Of a stretch of 64,000 nucleotides of DNA, positions 8,904-17,173 are shown piece after piece; the first letter of the stretch is position 1, and each line of letters begins with the position of its first letter. A model generated the notes under the pieces. The model searched no databases, was not told where the DNA came from, and saw nothing but the letters and a program-made list of their open reading frames with translations. Both the position numbers and the translations under genes were made by a program. Source of the DNA: Pseudomonadota bacterium (lineage in GTDB: Bacteria > Pseudomonadota > Alphaproteobacteria > Rhizobiales > Hyphomicrobiaceae); NCBI GenBank assembly GCA_018242215.1, contig JAFECG010000018.1, positions 62,001 to 126,000 of the forward strand, read 5' to 3'.

Positions 8904-10141
8904 GCGAAGGCCTGCAGTCCGGTGATGGCGCGGCCGAGGATCAGCGCATGAATGTCGTGGGTTCCCTCATAGGTGTTGACCGTCTCGAGGTTCAGCATGT
9001 GGCGCATCACTTGAAACTCTTCCGAGATGCCATTGCCCCCGTGCATGTCGCGGGCTGTTCGCGCAATGTCGAGGGCCTTGCCGCAGTTGTTCCGCTTGAT
9101 GAGAGAGATCATTTCGGGTGCCATCCGGCCGTCATCGAGAAGCCTGCCGACGCGCAATGCCGCCTGTAGGCCGAGCGTGATTTCGGTCTCCATGTCGGCG
9201 AGCTTCTTCTGAACGAGTTGCGTAGCGGCGAGAGGGCGATTGAACTGCTTGCGGTCAAGCGTGTACTGCCGCGCCGCGTGAAAGCAGAATTCGGCCGCGC
9301 CGAGCACGCCCCAGGCAATGCCGTAGCGGGCACGGTTCAAACAACCGAACGGCCCAGCTAAGCCTTCGACGTTCGGCAGCAGGGCGTCTTCGGGGATCTC
9401 GACACCCTCCATCACGATTTCGCCGGTAACGGACGTGCGCAGCGACAGCTTGCCGGCGATCTTCGGCGCTGAAAGTCCCTTCATGCCCTTTTCAAGAACG
9501 AAGCCCTTGATCTTGTCACCATGGGCGGCCGATTTCGCCCAAATGACGAAGACATCCGCGATCGGCGCATTGGTGATCCACATCTTGGAGCCTGAGATGC
9601 GATAGCCGCCATCGATCTTCTCGGCTCGCGTTCGCATGCCGCCGGGATCGGAGCCGGCGTCGGGCTCCGTCAGGCCGAAGCAGCCGATCAGCTCGCCGCT
9701 CGCGAGTTTCGGTAGATATTTTTCGCGCTGCGTTTCGGTGCCGTAGGTGTGGATCGGGTGCATGACGAGCGAGGACTGTACGCTCATCATCGAGCGGTAA
9801 CCGGAATCGACGCGTTCGACTTCGCGCGCAATCAATCCGTAGGAAACGTAGTTCGAATCCGAGCCGCCGTAATTTGATGGAAGCGTCGGGCCAAGCAGAC
9901 CGAGCGCGCCCATCTCTCCGAAGATGGCCGGATCGGTGGTTTCGCGAGCGTATGCGGCGATGACGTGCGGTTGCAGCTTGTCCTGGGCGAAGTTCCGCGC
10001 AGTATCGCGGATAAGTTTTTCATCGTCGGTCAATTGATCTTCAAGGAGAAAGGGGTCGTCCCATACAAACGTTGAACCAGCTGCCACGTCGCGCTCCTGA
10101 TCGGCACTCAATTTCGGGGCCACTCTAGTTTGGACCGGCAC
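8900..10141 (-). CDS. gcdH: glutaryl-CoA dehydrogenase
   Basis: 413 residues of the acyl-CoA dehydrogenase fold. GcdH-type features include the N-terminal segment [20 protein letters not shown], the FAD/substrate region [19 protein letters not shown], and the catalytic Glu in [19 protein letters not shown] near the C-terminus. The enzyme oxidises and decarboxylates glutaryl-CoA to crotonyl-CoA in lysine and tryptophan breakdown, passing electrons to electron-transfer flavoprotein. It is the first gene of a two-gene operon with the CoA-transferase. The start is a GTG at 10141 with no clear ribosome binding site; a GTG at 10123 is possible. Confidence 0.93.
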   Translation of the reverse strand: MPVQTRVAPKLSADQERDVAAGSTFVWDDPFLLEDQLTDDEKLIRDTARNFAQDKLQPHVIAAYARETTDPAIFGEMGALGLLGPTLPSNYGGSDSNYVSYGLIAREVERVDSGYRSMMSVQSSLVMHPIHTYGTETQREKYLPKLASGELIGCFGLTEPDAGSDPGGMRTRAEKIDGGYRISGSKMWITNAPIADVFVIWAKSAAHGDKIKGFVLEKGMKGLSAPKIAGKLSLRTSVTGEIVMEGVEIPEDALLPNVEGLAGPFGCLNRARYGIAWGVLGAAEFCFHAARQYTLDRKQFNRPLAATQLVQKKLADMETEITLGLQAALRVGRLLDDGRMAPEMISLIKRNNCGKALDIARTARDMHGGNGISEEFQVMRHMLNLETVNTYEGTHDIHALILGRAITGLQAFA

Positions 10142-10319
10142 GATAGCAAACCGTGACGAAAGACTGACAATTGGTCTGATTTGGTCGTTTCACGGTTGCT
10201 CCGGCCGTTGCTCCCTCCCTCGGGCAATGCTATCGGGCCGTGCATCGATGGGCGGCTCTAATGCGCCGATGTCGAAGCCATATGGGCGCAAATTCTTATG
10301 TCCTCAGGGATCAATCACA

Positions 10320-11099
10320 ATGTCGAAGCGGCCTCTCGTCGGCGTCATCTGCTGTCAGCGCAACCCTGACGATCCCGTCCAGGGCGTCGCCGAGCGCTAT
10401 CTCCGTGCGGCGCCGTTTGTCGGCGCGGATTTCGTGCTGGTGCCCTCGATGCCCGACATCTTCGATGCAGGGTCAATCCTCAGCCGGTTGGACGGCATTC
10501 TGCTGACAGGAAGTCCCTCGAACGTGGCGCCCGGTCTTTACGGGAGCGCGGACGCCGGCGATGGCCCCTATGATCCGGGGCGCGATGGCATGGCGTTTCG
10601 CCTGATCTCAGAATCGGTCGAACAGGATCGTCCGGTGCTCGGAATTTGCCGCGGGTTTCAGGAAATCGCGGTCGCATATGGAGCGACACTCCGGCGTGAT
10701 CTCGGTGAAGACAGCCGCGCGCAGATCCACCATACCAAGCCGGGATTGCCGATCCCGGACATGTTTGCGCTTGAGCATCGCGTGGATCTCGCGTCGGGCG
10801 GTGTCCTCGAGCGCATCATGGGAGCGCCGTCAATCGTCGTCAATTCGGCTCACTTCCAAGGGGTGCGCGATCTCGGCGCCAAGCTCCTGATCGAGGCGAC
10901 GAGTTCGGACGGTGTCACCGAAGGCATTCGTCCGATCTCGGGTGAGCGCGTGCTTGCGGTGCAATGGCATCCCGAGTGGCGCGTGGCTGATAACCCAAAT
11001 TCACGCGAGCTTTTTGCCTGGTTCGGCTTCTTACTCAAAGGAGCGACCATGAAGGAAGCCGCCGATCGCGTTGCGGCAGATGCGCAGCTGAGTGGCTGA
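10320..11099 (+). CDS. class I glutamine amidotransferase (PuuD-like gamma-glutamyl hydrolase)
   Basis: 259 residues from the ATG at 10320, chosen because AGGGA precedes it at a suitable distance and family members start with a short segment like MSKRPLVGVICC. An in-frame ATG at 10227 would add 31 unrelated residues. The catalytic Cys is in GICRGFQEIAVAYG at about residue 110, and the His-Glu pair is in VQWHPEWR near residue 218. The LLTGSPSNVAP segment is typical of peptidase C26 members such as PuuD, which releases GABA from gamma-glutamyl-GABA. No polyamine or glutamine-synthetase-like gene is adjacent, so the substrate is open. It converges on marC. Confidence 0.88.
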   Translation: MSKRPLVGVICCQRNPDDPVQGVAERYLRAAPFVGADFVLVPSMPDIFDAGSILSRLDGILLTGSPSNVAPGLYGSADAGDGPYDPGRDGMAFRLISESVEQDRPVLGICRGFQEIAVAYGATLRRDLGEDSRAQIHHTKPGLPIPDMFALEHRVDLASGGVLERIMGAPSIVVNSAHFQGVRDLGAKLLIEATSSDGVTEGIRPISGERVLAVQWHPEWRVADNPNSRELFAWFGFLLKGATMKEAADRVAADAQLSG

Positions 11100-11104
11100 C
11101 GCCT

Positions 11105-11788
11105 TCAGTGTGCGGTGGTGAGAATTGACAACAGCGCACCCTGGATGCCTGTCATCAGGATCTGTACGCCGATGCAGAGCAGCAGGAATGCGGACAGGCG
11201 GGTCAGAATACGCGCCCGGCCGGGACCCAAAAGCGAGACCAAGCGATCTGCCGATGCGTAGCTTGCGCCGACGATCAACGCGACCGCGACGGCAGCGCTG
11301 CCGGCGCCTGCGAAGAACGGCAGAAGGGCTTCGGTCGTTGAGGGGCGATTGGCACTCAGCGCAATGGCGACGGAGATCGTTCCCGGTCCCGTCGTGAAGG
11401 GCATCGTCAGGGGAAAGAAAGCGATGTCCGTGTTCCACGCGACCGACGGTCGGGCATTCGACGCGTGGTCCTGCTTTCGATCTTCGCTTTCCTGCGGATT
11501 GTAAAGCATTCGCCAGCCCGAGACGGCGACGACGGTGCCGCCCGCGACGCGAAGGGCATCGATGCTGACGCCAAAAAAGCTCATCAGCGTCGCGCCGATA
11601 AGAAGTGAGACAAGCATGACGATCGCGGAGTAGGTCGCGACCCGCCAAGCGAGCGCAACGCGCTCGGGATGCGGACGACCGAGCGTGATCTGGCTATATA
11701 TCAATGCCCCGCCAAACGGATTGACGATCGAGAAGAGCGCGGGGAAGGCAACCAGAAAGCTCGTTATGATGCCGCTCAGATAGGCCAT
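11105..11788 (-). CDS. MarC family integral membrane protein
   Basis: 227 residues with about six hydrophobic helices, the normal MarC (UPF0056) layout. Diagnostic segments are ALFSIVNPFGGALIYSQIT near the N-terminus and FFPLTMPFTTGPGTISVAIA in the middle. It sits in the inner membrane; the transported molecule is not known for this family, and an early link to multiple antibiotic resistance was not upheld. It lies 88 bases downstream of the Nudix gene on the same strand and may be its own unit. Confidence 0.92.
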   Translation of the reverse strand: MAYLSGIITSFLVAFPALFSIVNPFGGALIYSQITLGRPHPERVALAWRVATYSAIVMLVSLLIGATLMSFFGVSIDALRVAGGTVVAVSGWRMLYNPQESEDRKQDHASNARPSVAWNTDIAFFPLTMPFTTGPGTISVAIALSANRPSTTEALLPFFAGAGSAAVAVALIVGASYASADRLVSLLGPGRARILTRLSAFLLLCIGVQILMTGIQGALLSILTTAH

Positions 11789-11875
11789 GGCTCGTGCTTT
11801 AGGGGAAAGGAGTAGGCGGGACGGAGGTTCTTCTTATCGTCGAAACGAAGCGTGCGATAGCGCCGTTTCCGATAT

Positions 11876-12316
11876 CTACCATGCACTTGATGGCTCTGCT
11901 CTGCCGAAAACTTCCTGTAACCGCCGGAACGTTCCTGGTGATAATCCATCGGGGAGCGCGTCGAGGGCAAAGAAGGCTTGCTCCGCGATTTCTGTGTTGG
12001 GCCTCGGCGTCGCGTCGCGCCGCCAGTGGCGAATCATGAAAAGAACGATGTGGTCTCCAGGATATTCGGCGAAATGAGCGTAGGCCCCGACGAGTCGGGG
12101 CGGTTGGAGGATGATCACGCCCGTTTCCTCCAAAACCTCTCGCACGAGGGCGTCTTCGACTTCTTCGCCGCGCTCGACACCACCGCCGGGAAAGTGCCAG
12201 CCTGGCCGATAGCCGTGGCGGATAAGGAGAACGCGCGAGGCTTCGTCAACGATCAGTCCTTGAGCGCCGAGCGTGACGAGATCGGCGCGGCGTGAGAGAG
12301 CCGAGGCCAATCGCAT
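11876..12316 (-). CDS. Nudix hydrolase
   Basis: 146 residues with a complete Nudix box at 45-67, running from GGVERGEE to REVLEETGV, so the metal-binding Glu residues are present. The family hydrolyses nucleoside diphosphates linked to another moiety; this sequence does not identify the substrate. The ATG at 12316 was chosen because it overlaps the stop codon of the upstream monooxygenase as TGATG, the usual sign of coupled translation. An ATG at 12349 would reach 33 bases into that gene. It ends an operon with the monooxygenase and probably the zinc-finger gene. Confidence 0.92.
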   Translation of the reverse strand: MRLASALSRRADLVTLGAQGLIVDEASRVLLIRHGYRPGWHFPGGGVERGEEVEDALVREVLEETGVIILQPPRLVGAYAHFAEYPGDHIVLFMIRHWRRDATPRPNTEIAEQAFFALDALPDGLSPGTFRRLQEVFGRAEPSSAW

Positions 12317-13509
12317 CAGCACGCTGGCGCTCTCCATCCGTAAAGCCAATCGAATCCGGCCATGATGCCTTCGGGAGATCGCAGTTTCATCGTGGCGTTG
12401 CGGGCGAGCGCCGCGGGTCCGCGCATATGGTAGATGCGGCCGTTGCGAAGAGAGGCTTCGGCGACTTTGCCGACGCGCGGGCGACGGATCTGTTCGTAGT
12501 CGCGGAGCGCCGTCTCGAGATCGACTTTCGCGTCAAGGCTGGTGGCGAGGGTCACGGCGTCTTCCAGCGCCATCACAGCCCCCTGGGCGAGGAAAGGCAG
12601 CATCGGATGCGCAGCGTCGCCGAGCAGCACTGCGCGGTTGCGGGTCCATCGGGAGAGCGGCGGCGACGCCATGCGGTAGAGCGACCACTGGCGCCAGCGG
12701 CTTGCGCTTTCGACGAGCTTTCGCAACGGTGCCGCGAAGGATTTGATTTTTTCGTTGGCCGCGGTGGCAGTTGCCGGCGCATCCCAGTCCTCGTGGGACA
12801 TAGCGTCGTCGGCGATCGCCACAAGCGCGATGTCGCGGCCGCCATTCACCGGATAATGGACTGCGTGGGCGCCGCCTGCGAGCCAGATGTGGACGGCATT
12901 GCCTGTCAGTTCCGAGGGAAAGCTTTCGGCCCGCGTGACGCTGCGAAAGGCCGTCTTTCCAACCGCCGTCAAACGGGGTGTGCAGTCGCTGATCTCGGGC
13001 CTCAGACGCGACCGGAGACCGTCCGCCGCGATGAGCAGCGATGCGCTCAGCGCCTCGCCGTTCGCGCCCACAGCGGAGATGCCATCATCTCCGTTTGTGC
13101 AGGATATGATTTCGGTCGCGCGCGCTAATGTGATGCGCGGTTCGTTTTCGGCGCGCTTTCGTAACGCGGCGTGCAAATCGCGGCGGTGGGCCGTCCAATA
13201 CGGTGCGCCGTGGCGCTGTTCGATCCATCGTCCTAGAGGCAGACGCGCGAGTTCTCTCCCGGACGAGCCATCATGGATGATCAGCACGTCGGGGCTCGCG
13301 ACCTTATCCGACAGGAATTCGGCAACGCCGAGCTCTCTCAGGATGCGTGTGCCGTTAGGTCCGATCTGAATACCGGCGCCTTCTTCCGGAAATTCGGCGC
13401 GGCGCTCGCAGACGCGGACCTCGATGCCGCGCTGGGCAAGGGCGATGGCAGTTGCGAGTCCGCCAATACCCCCTCCCGCGATCACTGCGCTCCTGGGAGC
13501 GGGCGTCAT
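12316..13509 (-). CDS. FAD-dependent monooxygenase, salicylate hydroxylase-like
   Basis: 397 residues of the class A flavoprotein monooxygenase family. Visible are the dinucleotide-binding GGGIGGLATAIALAQRG at the N-terminus, the middle DG motif (LLIAADGLRSRLRP), and the FAD ribityl-binding LLGDAAHPMLPFLAQGAVMA near residue 290. These enzymes hydroxylate aromatic or related small molecules using NAD(P)H and oxygen. No other aromatic-degradation gene is nearby, so the substrate is unknown. The gene is 28 bases downstream of the CHCC zinc-finger gene and overlaps the Nudix gene at its stop. Confidence 0.9.
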   Translation of the reverse strand: MTPAPRSAVIAGGGIGGLATAIALAQRGIEVRVCERRAEFPEEGAGIQIGPNGTRILRELGVAEFLSDKVASPDVLIIHDGSSGRELARLPLGRWIEQRHGAPYWTAHRRDLHAALRKRAENEPRITLARATEIISCTNGDDGISAVGANGEALSASLLIAADGLRSRLRPEISDCTPRLTAVGKTAFRSVTRAESFPSELTGNAVHIWLAGGAHAVHYPVNGGRDIALVAIADDAMSHEDWDAPATATAANEKIKSFAAPLRKLVESASRWRQWSLYRMASPPLSRWTRNRAVLLGDAAHPMLPFLAQGAVMALEDAVTLATSLDAKVDLETALRDYEQIRRPRVGKVAEASLRNGRIYHMRGPAALARNATMKLRSPEGIMAGFDWLYGWRAPAC

Positions 13510-13537
13510 GATGCAAGGTCCGAAGTAATTCTAAAAA

Positions 13538-13780
13538 TCAAGCGGCATCCGCGACGAGGCTGTCCTTCGGGTCGCTTTCGTCGGCCTTAAGGCGAGGGTC
13601 GTAGATGTAGAGCGTCGAGCAATAGGGGCAGAGAATTTGATTGTCCTGTCCCATGTCGAGATAGACGTGCGGATGATCGAAGGGCGACCGGGCGCCCATG
13701 CAGTTGAACTCCTTGACGCCGACGAAAATTCGTTCGGCGCCAGCATCGTTTGCAAAATGCGGGATCACTGCTCCGGCCAT
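13538..13780 (-). CDS. CHCC-type zinc-finger domain protein
   Basis: 80 residues, small and soluble. It has a zinc-finger CHCC (PF10276) pattern: the first Cys in EFNCMGARSPFDHPH, with His in the same stretch, and the pair in ILCPYCSTLYIYD. The same fold occurs in the NDUFS6 accessory subunit of complex I, and alphaproteobacterial copies are often annotated only as zinc-finger protein. A structural or assembly role for respiratory complex I is plausible but not shown here, since no nuo gene is in the window. It is the first gene of the operon with the monooxygenase and Nudix genes, and is divergent from the alpha/beta hydrolase. Confidence 0.9.
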   Translation of the reverse strand: MAGAVIPHFANDAGAERIFVGVKEFNCMGARSPFDHPHVYLDMGQDNQILCPYCSTLYIYDPRLKADESDPKDSLVADAA

Positions 13781-13883
13781 GCTTTACCCTTCCGCAACGG
13801 GAGATGTTTGGCCGCACCATATCCCCGTCGCCACGAGGATGGTAGGGGACATAAGAACTTTCGGGACTTTTGAGTGCGACCGC

Positions 13884-14654
13884 ATGGACCATTTCGATAG
13901 CGACGGCGTCGACATCGCTTTCCTCGACACCGGCGGTGGGGACGACAAGCCGCCGGTTCTCCTCATTCATGGCTTTGCGTCGAATGTCGAGACCAACTGG
14001 GTCAATACCGGTTGGGTGACATTTCTGACGCGCGCCGGATATCGTGTCATCGCGTTCGACAACCGCGGCCATGGACAGAGCCAGAAGCTTTACGAACTCG
14101 TCGACTATGGTGCTCCACTGATGGCGGAGGATGCGCGGCGCCTGCTCGACCACCTCGGCGTCCCGCGTGCCAATGTCATCGGCTACTCGATGGGGGCGCG
14201 GATCGCCGCCTTCTTGGCGCTGACACATCGCGATCGTGTCGCGCGCGTGATTTTTGGCGGCCTCGGTATCAACATGGTGCGCGGCATGGCGGGGACGGGA
14301 CCGATCGCGCGGGCGCTCGAAGCGCCGACGATCGAGGACGTCACGAATCCGACGGCACGGACCTTCCGGGCTTTTGCCGAGCAGACGAAAAGCGATCTTC
14401 GAGCGCTCGCAGCCTGCATCCGGTCCTCACGAGCGCCAATCACAGCTGAGATGATCAGTGAGATCGCCGTGCCGGTGCTTGTCGCCGTCGGAGACGAGGA
14501 TGTCATCGGCGGATCGGCGGAAGAGCTTGCGAAGCTTATCCCCGGCTCGCGGGCTTATACAATTCCAGGCAAGGATCACAATCGGGCCGTCGGGGATCGA
14601 ACGTTCAAGTCGGAAGCACTTGCGTTTTTCGAGATGCCCGTTTCGCCGCCGTGA
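13884..14654 (+). CDS. alpha/beta fold hydrolase
   Basis: 256 residues with a complete alpha/beta hydrolase core: the oxyanion-hole segment LLIHGFASNVETNW, the nucleophile elbow GYSMGA with Ser at 102, an acidic residue in VAVGDEDVIGG, and the catalytic His in PGKDHNRAVGD. It is cytoplasmic, with no signal peptide. The ATG at 13884 fits the fold start; an ATG at 13839 would add 15 residues and is also possible. Substrate is not predictable. It is transcribed alone, divergent from the zinc-finger gene. Confidence 0.88.
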   Translation: MDHFDSDGVDIAFLDTGGGDDKPPVLLIHGFASNVETNWVNTGWVTFLTRAGYRVIAFDNRGHGQSQKLYELVDYGAPLMAEDARRLLDHLGVPRANVIGYSMGARIAAFLALTHRDRVARVIFGGLGINMVRGMAGTGPIARALEAPTIEDVTNPTARTFRAFAEQTKSDLRALAACIRSSRAPITAEMISEIAVPVLVAVGDEDVIGGSAEELAKLIPGSRAYTIPGKDHNRAVGDRTFKSEALAFFEMPVSPP

Positions 14655-15112
14655 GAACGGTGCTCCTGGGGACCGATGAACCGGACCGACACGGGGGATG
14701 GTCGCGGAGCCGGACCAAGGTCCTCAGGGCACATGTCCGCCGGGAGTTCACCTTCCCGCGCGAGTGCTTTCACTTCCCATCGATGCGTCTTCGGACCGGT
14801 ACGCGATACTTTTCCGATCGAAGACGCGGGACGGCGCATTTCAGGCCCTGCACGCGATACAAACTTCAGGCCCGGCCAGCACCTCTGGGAGCGCCAGCCA
14901 CATAGCCCGGTTCAATGACGGAGCGATCTCATCCAGATGTCTGCTCGAATCTGGGTGTGGATAACTTTGCTGTGGCAACTCCGTGCGGCTCGACCGCAAC
15001 AATCGCTGGCGCCTCCGGACTGCCTCGGTCCGCCCTCGCTTCGACAAGCGAACGGCATGAATCCGTCGGAAAGATCGACAATATTCGCGGTTCCTGGGGG
15101 TGCGGAATGTTC
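14655..15112. other. intergenic region, no gene supported
   Basis: The gap between the hydrolase and the extensin-like gene shows only short overlapping open frames in all three plus-strand frames, with no ribosome binding sites and no family resemblance. A long minus-strand open frame here is the shadow of the extensin gene and its upstream region. A single perfect DnaA-box sequence (TGTGGATAA) lies at 14956-14964, but one box alone has no clear meaning. The right end leads into a CtrA-type site. Confidence 0.5.
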
Positions 15113-15128
15113 TTAACGGGCCGTTAAC
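15113..15128 (+). promoter_or_regulatory. candidate CtrA binding site (TTAA-N7-TTAAC)
   Basis: The bases TTAA at 15113-15116 and TTAAC at 15124-15128 are separated by exactly seven bases, matching the alphaproteobacterial CtrA consensus TTAA-N7-TTAAC. The site is also a near-perfect palindrome, and a second GTTAAC follows at 15129-15134. It lies 25 bases before the extensin-like lipoprotein start. CtrA is the cell-cycle regulator of many alphaproteobacteria; binding here is inferred from the match only. Confidence 0.5.
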
Positions 15129-15152
15129 GTTAACGCGGCTTACTCCCATTTC

Positions 15153-15839
15153 ATGGTTCCGCGTCGTGTTCGAGTTTTTGTCCCCACGGTCGTCCTGATG
15201 TTTTCGGGACTGGGCCTGCTTTGGGGATGCGGAACCACAGGGCCTGATTTCCAGGTCAGAGACGATCCGTGGCGGTCGCCGGAAGAGCGGGCGTGCCTTG
15301 CGTCGGGCACCGTCCGGCAGACGGCTTTCGTCCATGCCCGTTCGGCTCTCGGAGGCCCGAGCGTCTGCGGGGCGGAACTTCCGTTCGAGATGTCTGCCGC
15401 CGACAACGGACGCGTGGCACTCAAGCCGGCGGCATCGCTGCGATGTCCCATGATTCCCCAGATCGACAGATGGGTGAAAGACGTCGCCGAGCCCGCGGCT
15501 CGATATTATTTTCGCCAGGAACTCGTCGGCTTGACGGTGCTCGCCTCCTATTCGTGCCGGCCGATGAACAATGTCGAAGGTGCTATGATCTCCGAGCATG
15601 CGTATGCGAATGCCGTCGACATCGGCGGTTTCACGCTTGCGAATGGCGAGACGATCAGTGTGCAGCGCGGTTGGAACGGATCGCGGACGGAGCAGGCGTT
15701 CTTACGCGATGTCCATGACGGATCGTGCCGGTATTTCACGACCGTGCTTGGTCCCAACTACAACAGTCTTCACAGCAACCACTTTCATCTCGATCTCGCG
15801 CATCATGGCCGCGACGGCCTGATGCATATCTGCAAGTAG
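15153..15839 (+). CDS. extensin-like family lipoprotein
   Basis: 228 residues. A hydrophobic signal ends in LLWGC with Cys at 26, a plausible though unusual lipobox (Trp at -2), so it may be a lipoprotein on the periplasmic side. The rest matches the bacterial extensin-like C-terminal domain (PF06904): VLASYSCRPMNNV, ISEHAYANAVDIGGF and SNHFHLDLAHHG. The His-Asp-His arrangement resembles zinc peptidases of the VanY/DacB type, so peptidoglycan cleavage is plausible but unproven. The start has a weak ribosome binding site; an ATG at residue 16 would cut into the signal. A CtrA-type site lies just upstream. Confidence 0.85.
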   Translation: MVPRRVRVFVPTVVLMFSGLGLLWGCGTTGPDFQVRDDPWRSPEERACLASGTVRQTAFVHARSALGGPSVCGAELPFEMSAADNGRVALKPAASLRCPMIPQIDRWVKDVAEPAARYYFRQELVGLTVLASYSCRPMNNVEGAMISEHAYANAVDIGGFTLANGETISVQRGWNGSRTEQAFLRDVHDGSCRYFTTVLGPNYNSLHSNHFHLDLAHHGRDGLMHICK

Positions 15840-15879
15840 GCCGCGTGCAGAGTGCGCGCAAATCCGCTAGAAGCGGCTC

Positions 15880-16530
15880 ATGACTTGGGACCACGATCCG
15901 CCCGGCGGCCATCGTCGCGGCTACCACCATGGCAACTTGCGGGAAGCCCTGATGAAGGCTGCACTGGAGCTGATTGCAGCGAAGGGGCCGGCCGGATTCA
16001 CGTTTGCAGAAGCCGCGCGTGCGGCGGGCGTGAGCCCTGCTGCGCCCTATCGGCATTATCGCGATCGCGATGCGCTGATGGCCGATGTCGCGCGGCGCGC
16101 CTTCGAAGCGTTCGAGGCGAAGCTCAAGCAGGCGTGGGCAGGTGGAACGCCCGATCCGTTCACCGCATTCGAGCGTGTCGGTCGGGCCTATCTCGAATTC
16201 GCGCGCAAGGAACCGGCGCAATATTCGGCGATGTTCGAATCCGGGCTTTCGTTCTCGGCCTTTCCAGATTTGCACGTCGCCGGCGATCGGGCGTTCGATG
16301 TGCTGAAGGATGCCTGTTCGGCAATGGTCGCCACGATGCCGGAGGCCAAACGCCCGCCCGTATTGATGATGGCGCTCCATATCTGGGCCGAAGCGCACGG
16401 CATTGCTTCGCTGTTTGCGCGCGGTGATGAAGCCCGGCGGCCGATCCCGATGACGCCAGAAGATCTGCTCGACGCGGCCGTTCTCATTTATCTGGATGGC
16501 CTCGGCGTCAGAAAAGGCAAACCCGGCTGA
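15880..16530 (+). CDS. TetR/AcrR family transcriptional regulator
   Basis: 216 residues. The N-terminal helix-turn-helix covers about residues 22-65, with ALMKAALELIAAKG, FTFAEAARAAGVSPAAPYRH and YRDRDALMADVARRAF. The remainder is the ligand-binding domain of the TetR_C_33 (WHG) type, ending in MMALHIWAEAHGIASLFARG. It is a cytoplasmic dimeric repressor by family; the ligand is unknown. It starts 40 bases after the extensin-like gene on the same strand, so they may share a transcript. A palindrome downstream, before the DUF2852 gene, is a good candidate for its operator. Confidence 0.92.
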   Translation: MTWDHDPPGGHRRGYHHGNLREALMKAALELIAAKGPAGFTFAEAARAAGVSPAAPYRHYRDRDALMADVARRAFEAFEAKLKQAWAGGTPDPFTAFERVGRAYLEFARKEPAQYSAMFESGLSFSAFPDLHVAGDRAFDVLKDACSAMVATMPEAKRPPVLMMALHIWAEAHGIASLFARGDEARRPIPMTPEDLLDAAVLIYLDGLGVRKGKPG

Positions 16531-16601
16531 CGGATTTGGAACCAGGCCGACCGGATTTCGCTTTTTTCGAAAATCGTATGACACGACCTTGAACTCGGCT
16601 C

Positions 16602-16640
16602 TTGCGGTCCCACTTATGTGAATGTAAAATACATTTACAT
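16602..16640 (+). promoter_or_regulatory. candidate promoter with overlapping TetR-type operator
   Basis: A possible -35 TTGCGG (16602-16607) is followed after 17 bases by a good -10 TAAAAT (16625-16630). The -10 lies inside a perfect inverted repeat, ATGTAAA-N5-TTTACAT, at 16622-16640. Operator over -10 is a classic repressor layout. The site is 22 bases before the DUF2852 start and 91 bases after the tetR gene, so that TetR protein is the obvious candidate. Confidence 0.5.
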
Positions 16641-16662
16641 CCTGAACGAGGAGAGGGTGGCA

Positions 16663-17097
16663 ATGACGCATGTGGTGCAGACACTCGATGATTTCGGCAG
16701 GCCGGCGTGGCTCGCCGCAATGGTTCTCGGATTCATCGTTTTCTGGCCGGCGGGAGCTGCAATCCTCGCCTATATGCTTTGGAGCGGACGCATGAATTGC
16801 GGATGGCACGGTGGTCGGGGTCGCGGACGGTGGGAAAGCCGGTTCGCCGAGCGTTTCGACCGCGCACGGTCTCGTGTGGAAGAGGAAGTTCGGAATTTCG
16901 GCAGAGGCGCCTATTCGAGCGGTAACAAAGCCTTTGATGACTATCGCGAGGCCACGCTGAAGCGGCTCGAAGAGGAAGAGCGTGAGTTCCGCGCATTCCT
17001 CGAACGTTTGCGGCAGGCGAAGGACAAGTCCGAGTTCGATCAGTTCATGGCCGAACGGCGCGACCGTCCCGATGGCAATGCCGGCGCCACAGCCTGA
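16663..17097 (+). CDS. DUF2852 domain membrane protein
   Basis: 144 residues from the ATG at 16663, which has GAGGAGAGGG upstream. An earlier in-frame ATG at 16618 would start before the operator palindrome and is unlikely. One hydrophobic helix (AWLAAMVLGFIVFWPAGAAI) is followed by a Gly/Arg-rich stretch and a charged, probably coiled C-terminal helix region beginning at KAFDDYREATLKRLEEEE. DUF2852 (PF11014) is common in alphaproteobacteria and has no known function. It is the first of two tandem genes with the same C-terminal module and probably controlled by the upstream TetR-type operator. Confidence 0.88.
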   Translation: MTHVVQTLDDFGRPAWLAAMVLGFIVFWPAGAAILAYMLWSGRMNCGWHGGRGRGRWESRFAERFDRARSRVEEEVRNFGRGAYSSGNKAFDDYREATLKRLEEEEREFRAFLERLRQAKDKSEFDQFMAERRDRPDGNAGATA

Positions 17098-17113
17098 TTT
17101 TCAATTACCTCGA

Positions 17114-17136
17114 GGGGCGGCCGCAATGGCTGCCCC
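17114..17136 (+). other. hairpin between the two DUF2852-type genes
   Basis: GGGGCGGCC at 17114-17122 can pair with GGCTGCCCC at 17128-17136 (one G-U pair) around a five-base loop. No T-run follows, so this is not a standard Rho-independent terminator. It could reduce read-through or protect the upstream message, making the two tandem genes unequal in output. Confidence 0.35.
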
Positions 17137-17173
17137 ATCTCTTGAATAGCGCTCGTCGATCGGAGCACGCCTG

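Noticed and set aside
14956-14964. Perfect DnaA box (TGTGGATAA on the plus strand)
   Set aside because: Only one box, no cluster of further boxes, no AT-rich unwinding region and no origin-associated genes nearby. A nine-base match can occur by chance.
14841-15599. 252-codon minus-strand open frame opposite the extensin-like gene
   Set aside because: It lies mostly over a plus-strand gene with clear family motifs; its translation is Arg/Ser-rich and matches no family. It is a shadow of high-GC coding.
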